Shown here one piece after another: positions 61,767-64,000 of a DNA stretch of 64,000 nucleotides (positions within the stretch are counted from its first letter, which is position 1; each line of letters opens with the position of its first letter). The DNA is taken from positions 1,116,001 to 1,180,000 of the forward strand of contig NZ_CP084528.1 in the NCBI RefSeq assembly GCF_020410745.1, read 5' to 3'. The notes beneath the pieces are model-generated. The model saw nothing but the letters and a program-made list of their open reading frames with translations, searched no databases and was not told the DNA's origin. The translations under genes and the position numbers were made by a program. The stretch comes from Kaistella polysaccharea. Its GTDB lineage: Bacteria > Bacteroidota > Bacteroidia > Flavobacteriales > Weeksellaceae.

Positions 61767-62161
61767 TACAAGCTGCGCCTGTTTGCAAGTTTACTGAGAA
61801 TATATTACAACAATTTATGCACTTTTAACTGTCAGTTTTTTTTCGTCAGAACAGCAATTTTCCATTATTCTTTAATGATGTGTTGAATCTAAAATATTAA
61901 TCCGTCATGTAATTTAACGCAATAATTTAATTGTACAACAGAGTAGAAGATGTCTGGAAAGTCAGTTTTAATTTTTAGAAAAAAACTTTATTTGATTCCG
62001 TCTTCTAATAATATTTTTCTGGGGTTTAAGAGTTAAAAGTGGAAATCAAAATTAAACATAATTCACAAAAAAATTTGATCAGAATCCAGTTTTGCTGAAG
62101 TCAAGTTTCAGTAATTCGAGAACTTCGGAATTAGCACAAAATTTTCTATGGCGTTGCTTGT
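61767..62161 (-). other. Non-coding cassette 32
   Basis: A 395-nt AT-rich cassette with no supported ORF, unrelated by eye to cassettes 23 and 31. Ends GTTACAAGC and GCTTGTAAC are complementary. Content unknown. Confidence 0.5.
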
Positions 62162-62285
62162 AACGGTTGGGTATTTCTGTTGGCGGGGACTTTTTATTAC
62201 AAGTCTTTGTAAATATAACAAATTGAACAATTAGCGAAAATCTTGATGATATAAACTTCAGCCCCGCTAATAGAAATACCTTGTT
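62162..62285 (-). repeat. attC-like site 32 (type A)
   Basis: Left core GCTTGTAAC, right core GTTGTAGGCA. Confidence 0.85.
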
Positions 62286-62296
62286 GTAGGCAGTGC

Positions 62297-63691
62297 TTAA
62301 TATAGTTTTCCAGGATATTCTTCCGCAATTATTTCCTCGATAGATTTATGATCTTTTATTGAATTTAAATTCTCTAATATTTCTAGAGTTTCACGATATT
62401 GCATTGCTTCTGGCAAAACGGTAAATTCAGCTTCAAAGCCAAGTTCAGCAATTTTATTTTCGATTTCGGCTAGACTGACATTAAAAAATTCTTTTCTATA
62501 ATTCATCATATTTACCTTTCTTTCACTGAAAGCTTTATGAAGTTCAGCTTCTAGCGTTCTTGCTTCATCAGAATATATCATAGCGTGAACATCAAACTGA
62601 AATGGTACTGAAGCATCTCCAAGTTCACGTACTCTATCAATAGGTTCCAATCTTCTGGTCATTCCAATTTTGTAAACGTTTTCACCAAAAGATCCGAGGT
62701 TTGAAATTATATAAACATGTCCACGTTTAGTTTGTTGAGCCATCGATAAAGCTCTTTCCTTTTTTTCTTGTGCATTTAGAAGTTCCTGTTCAAGAAGAAG
62801 AATTTGTGCATGTAATTGTTGTTGTAGTTCTCCAGTTGCTTTCTCAACTTCTTTTCTAGCTTTTTGTAATGCTTTCTGAAATGTTTCTTCTTCCTTCTCT
62901 GCCTTTCTTTGAGCTTGCTCAAATTCACGACGCGCCTTTTCTTCTTCGCGTAATTCTTCTTGAATTGCACGCATTGCTTCTTTCTCGTCTTGGCGTTTTA
63001 CTTGAAACTCATATTCTAAGATTATTTCTTGTAATTTAAGTTCTAAATATTCGTTCGAGAGATAAACAGTAGAGCTTTCACCAAGTTTGTTTAACGTTTC
63101 ATACGATTTTTTAATCCTTTCTTTAATCTGATTGATGTTATTCCATTTAACTTTTGATATTAAAGCATTGCACTCACCATTGAAAGCACGAAGAATTAGT
63201 TTAGTGAATTTTTTTGTCGAAGCTCGCCCTTTTGCCTCACTGCCATCAATGGTCCATCTCGTATTACAAATTGCAGCTGTATCGAGTTGAATCATGCTTT
63301 TTTGTTGTTCGATAATGCTTTTTTGTTCAGCACGGTACTCTTCAGATTTTTCAAAATCGTAAATAGGTTCATAAATTCCAAATTCAATTAAATCTATTTT
63401 CGATTCAAATAAGCTCACATCTTTTCTCAGTCGCGTATAAGTTTCCAAGGAAGCTTGGTAAGTAATATCTAATTTTTCAAAATCACTCTGCAGCTTTTGA
63501 AGTACTTCTGTTTTATTCTCAATTGTTGTATTTAGTTCCTTGGTCTTTTCAAATATTAAAGATTGTATTTCAATTTCTTTGTTGACGATTTCTTGTTCAA
63601 TATTCGAAATTGGTTTGTACTTTTCTAGTTGCGTTTTTAACAGTTTAATTTCATTTAGTTCTTTTCTCTTCAAAAAGTCAAATAATCCCAT
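62297..63691 (-). CDS. DUF4041 / T5orf172 (GIY-YIG-like) protein, cassette 33
   Basis: A 464-aa protein. The N-terminal part is coiled (KTQLEKYKPISNIEQEIVNK) and leads into a DUF4041-type domain (CNTRWTIDGSEAKGRASTKK, then FTKLILRAFNGECNALISKV). A long charged coiled coil follows (about 240-325), and the C-terminus is a T5orf172/Mug113-type GIY-YIG nuclease domain (GHVYIISNLGSFGENVYKIG, MTRRLEPIDRVRELG, ARTLEAELHKAFSERKVN). Such proteins occur in phages and defence-related loci; the exact role is unknown. It is the longest intact cassette gene after the hydrolase. Cassette ends GTTGTAGGCA and TGCCTACAAC are perfectly complementary. Confidence 0.85.
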   Translation of the reverse strand: MGLFDFLKRKELNEIKLLKTQLEKYKPISNIEQEIVNKEIEIQSLIFEKTKELNTTIENKTEVLQKLQSDFEKLDITYQASLETYTRLRKDVSLFESKIDLIEFGIYEPIYDFEKSEEYRAEQKSIIEQQKSMIQLDTAAICNTRWTIDGSEAKGRASTKKFTKLILRAFNGECNALISKVKWNNINQIKERIKKSYETLNKLGESSTVYLSNEYLELKLQEIILEYEFQVKRQDEKEAMRAIQEELREEEKARREFEQAQRKAEKEEETFQKALQKARKEVEKATGELQQQLHAQILLLEQELLNAQEKKERALSMAQQTKRGHVYIISNLGSFGENVYKIGMTRRLEPIDRVRELGDASVPFQFDVHAMIYSDEARTLEAELHKAFSERKVNMMNYRKEFFNVSLAEIENKIAELGFEAEFTVLPEAMQYRETLEILENLNSIKDHKSIEEIIAEEYPGKLY

Positions 63692-63747
63692 ATTTCATGT
63701 TTTTATCTCTATGTTTTTGTATGCGTGATCTTGGTTGCATTGCCTAC

Positions 63748-63866
63748 AACGGTTGGGTATTTATGCAGGCGGGATAAAAATACGAAAACTTTATACTTGC
63801 TAAAAACTTAATTAATCGCTAAAATCTTCGATGAAAACTTCATACCCGCTTGTATAAATACCTTGT
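63748..63866 (-). repeat. attC-like site 33 (type B)
   Basis: Left core TGCCTACAAC, right core GTTATCGGCA. This is the last complete site in the window. Confidence 0.85.
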
Positions 63867-63892
63867 TATCGGCAGTTTATTGTAATCGAAAT

Positions 63893-64000
63893 TTACCGGT
63901 ATTCATAGACTCGTAAAGTGACGTTATCAAGTTTCCCATCAATAGTTTCAATTTTTTGAATCCAATTGCAATAGTTATCATAAACATATTCATAGCGATT
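63893..64000 (-). CDS. C-terminal end of a beta-repeat protein gene, cassette 34 (partial)
   Basis: The last 35 residues of a minus-strand gene that continues past the right edge: NRYEYVYDNYCNWIQKIETI, then DGKLDNVTLRVYEYR. The pattern Y-x-Y-D-x-x-x-N-W-I resembles the C-terminus of the broken cassette 3 gene (YKYDSKNNWIEIIKNVDGVD). It shows that the array extends beyond this window. Confidence 0.65.
   Translation of the reverse strand, partial: NRYEYVYDNYCNWIQKIETIDGKLDNVTLRVYEYR

Larger units (their letters stand above)
38586..64000 (-). mobile_element. Integron-like gene cassette array (attC-like sites, no integrase in view)
   Basis: About 34 cassettes, all coding on the minus strand, are separated by 33 complete 119-125 bp hairpin repeats plus one truncated repeat. 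On the coding strand each repeat starts with AAC right after a gene and ends with GTT. The stem is GGTATTTmTGyWGGCGGG-like, with its imperfect complement. Flanking bases of AAC and GTT match within cassettes, not within repeats. Two cassettes are duplicated with their downstream repeat. This fits a cluster of attC sites lacking an integrase (CALIN) or part of a chromosomal integron continuing beyond the right edge. Five repeat subtypes are named A-E in the site entries. Integron identity is inferred from structure; no recombinase is visible. Confidence 0.8.

Noticed and set aside
38705..63866. Complementary cassette ends as inverted repeats of insertion sequences or MITEs
   Set aside because: End sequences differ from cassette to cassette, there are no transposase genes and no target-site duplications, and duplicates include the downstream hairpin site but not the upstream one.
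42941..63866. Hairpin sites as simple transcription terminators
   Set aside because: They are much longer than terminators, lack consistent T-runs after the stem, and their borders coincide with duplication breakpoints. A side role in termination is not excluded.
38586..64000. Repeats at regular intervals as a CRISPR array
   Set aside because: Repeats are about 120 bp hairpins and the intervening segments are gene-sized and coding; no short repeat-spacer pattern and no cas genes.

Overview
The window looks like a chromosome segment from a Flavobacteriia bacterium of the Chryseobacterium/Kaistella group (Weeksellaceae). Reasons: low GC, almost no Shine-Dalgarno sequences, Bacteroidota-type -7 promoter boxes (TAnnTTTG) upstream of rpsO, pnp, peroxiredoxin and helicase genes, lineage-typical proteins (DUF4290, LemA+DUF2207, the thioredoxin/82-aa pair), and a dispersed GC-rich intergenic repeat family. 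The genus is inferred; there is no rRNA gene in the window.

Region 1, about 1-26.4 kb, is ordinary core chromosome. It holds LemA/DUF2207 envelope proteins, MurA (with Asp in place of the usual catalytic Cys), a peroxiredoxin-thioredoxin operon, UvrA, formate-tetrahydrofolate ligase, tRNA-Ala(GGC), HisS, SSB, an ADP-ribosylglycohydrolase, RpsO, PNPase and an acyl-CoA dehydrogenase. Convergent genes are separated by clear bidirectional terminators. One small exported-protein gene (14863-15081) is interrupted by an in-frame TGA.

Region 2, about 26.4-38.3 kb, is mixed. A UvrD-type helicase and an OLD-type ATPase/TOPRIM nuclease lie 1 nt apart and form a probable Gabija-like anti-phage module. 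They are followed by a cytochrome P450 with a HopJ-like gene, a nitronate monooxygenase, a DEAD-box helicase, a cupin and several small membrane proteins and lipoproteins.

Region 3, about 38.6 kb to the right edge, is the striking part: a continuous array of about 34 gene cassettes, every gene on the minus strand, separated by 33 complete copies of a 119-125 bp imperfect-hairpin repeat plus one truncated copy. Read on the coding strand, each repeat starts with ...AAC just after a gene stop and ends at GTT. This is the layout of an integron attC site (VCR-like length, AAC/GTT core, unpaired spacer, stem). Three independent observations support cassette mobility. First, the 8-11 bases next to AAC and GTT are complementary across each cassette, not across each repeat, as expected if cassettes pass through a circle and the break lies at the GTT. 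Second, two cassettes are duplicated about 11 kb apart, and the duplicated unit is the gene plus its own downstream repeat, with different neighbouring repeats. Third, a non-coding cassette is present in two diverged copies, each carrying the same rare repeat subtype. The hairpin pairs better on the plus strand (G-T wobbles instead of A-C mismatches), which is the non-coding strand of the cassettes, as in integron bottom-strand recombination. No integrase gene lies in the window; by analogy with integrons it should lie beyond the right edge, if it exists nearby.

The cassettes mostly encode small lipoproteins, exported proteins and membrane proteins of unknown function. Others encode a metallophosphoesterase, a GNAT acetyltransferase, a MORN-type protein, an STM3941-like protein, a HEPN-like protein and a DUF4041/T5orf172 protein. 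Many apparent start codons in the array lie inside the repeats and are artefacts; corrected starts are given.
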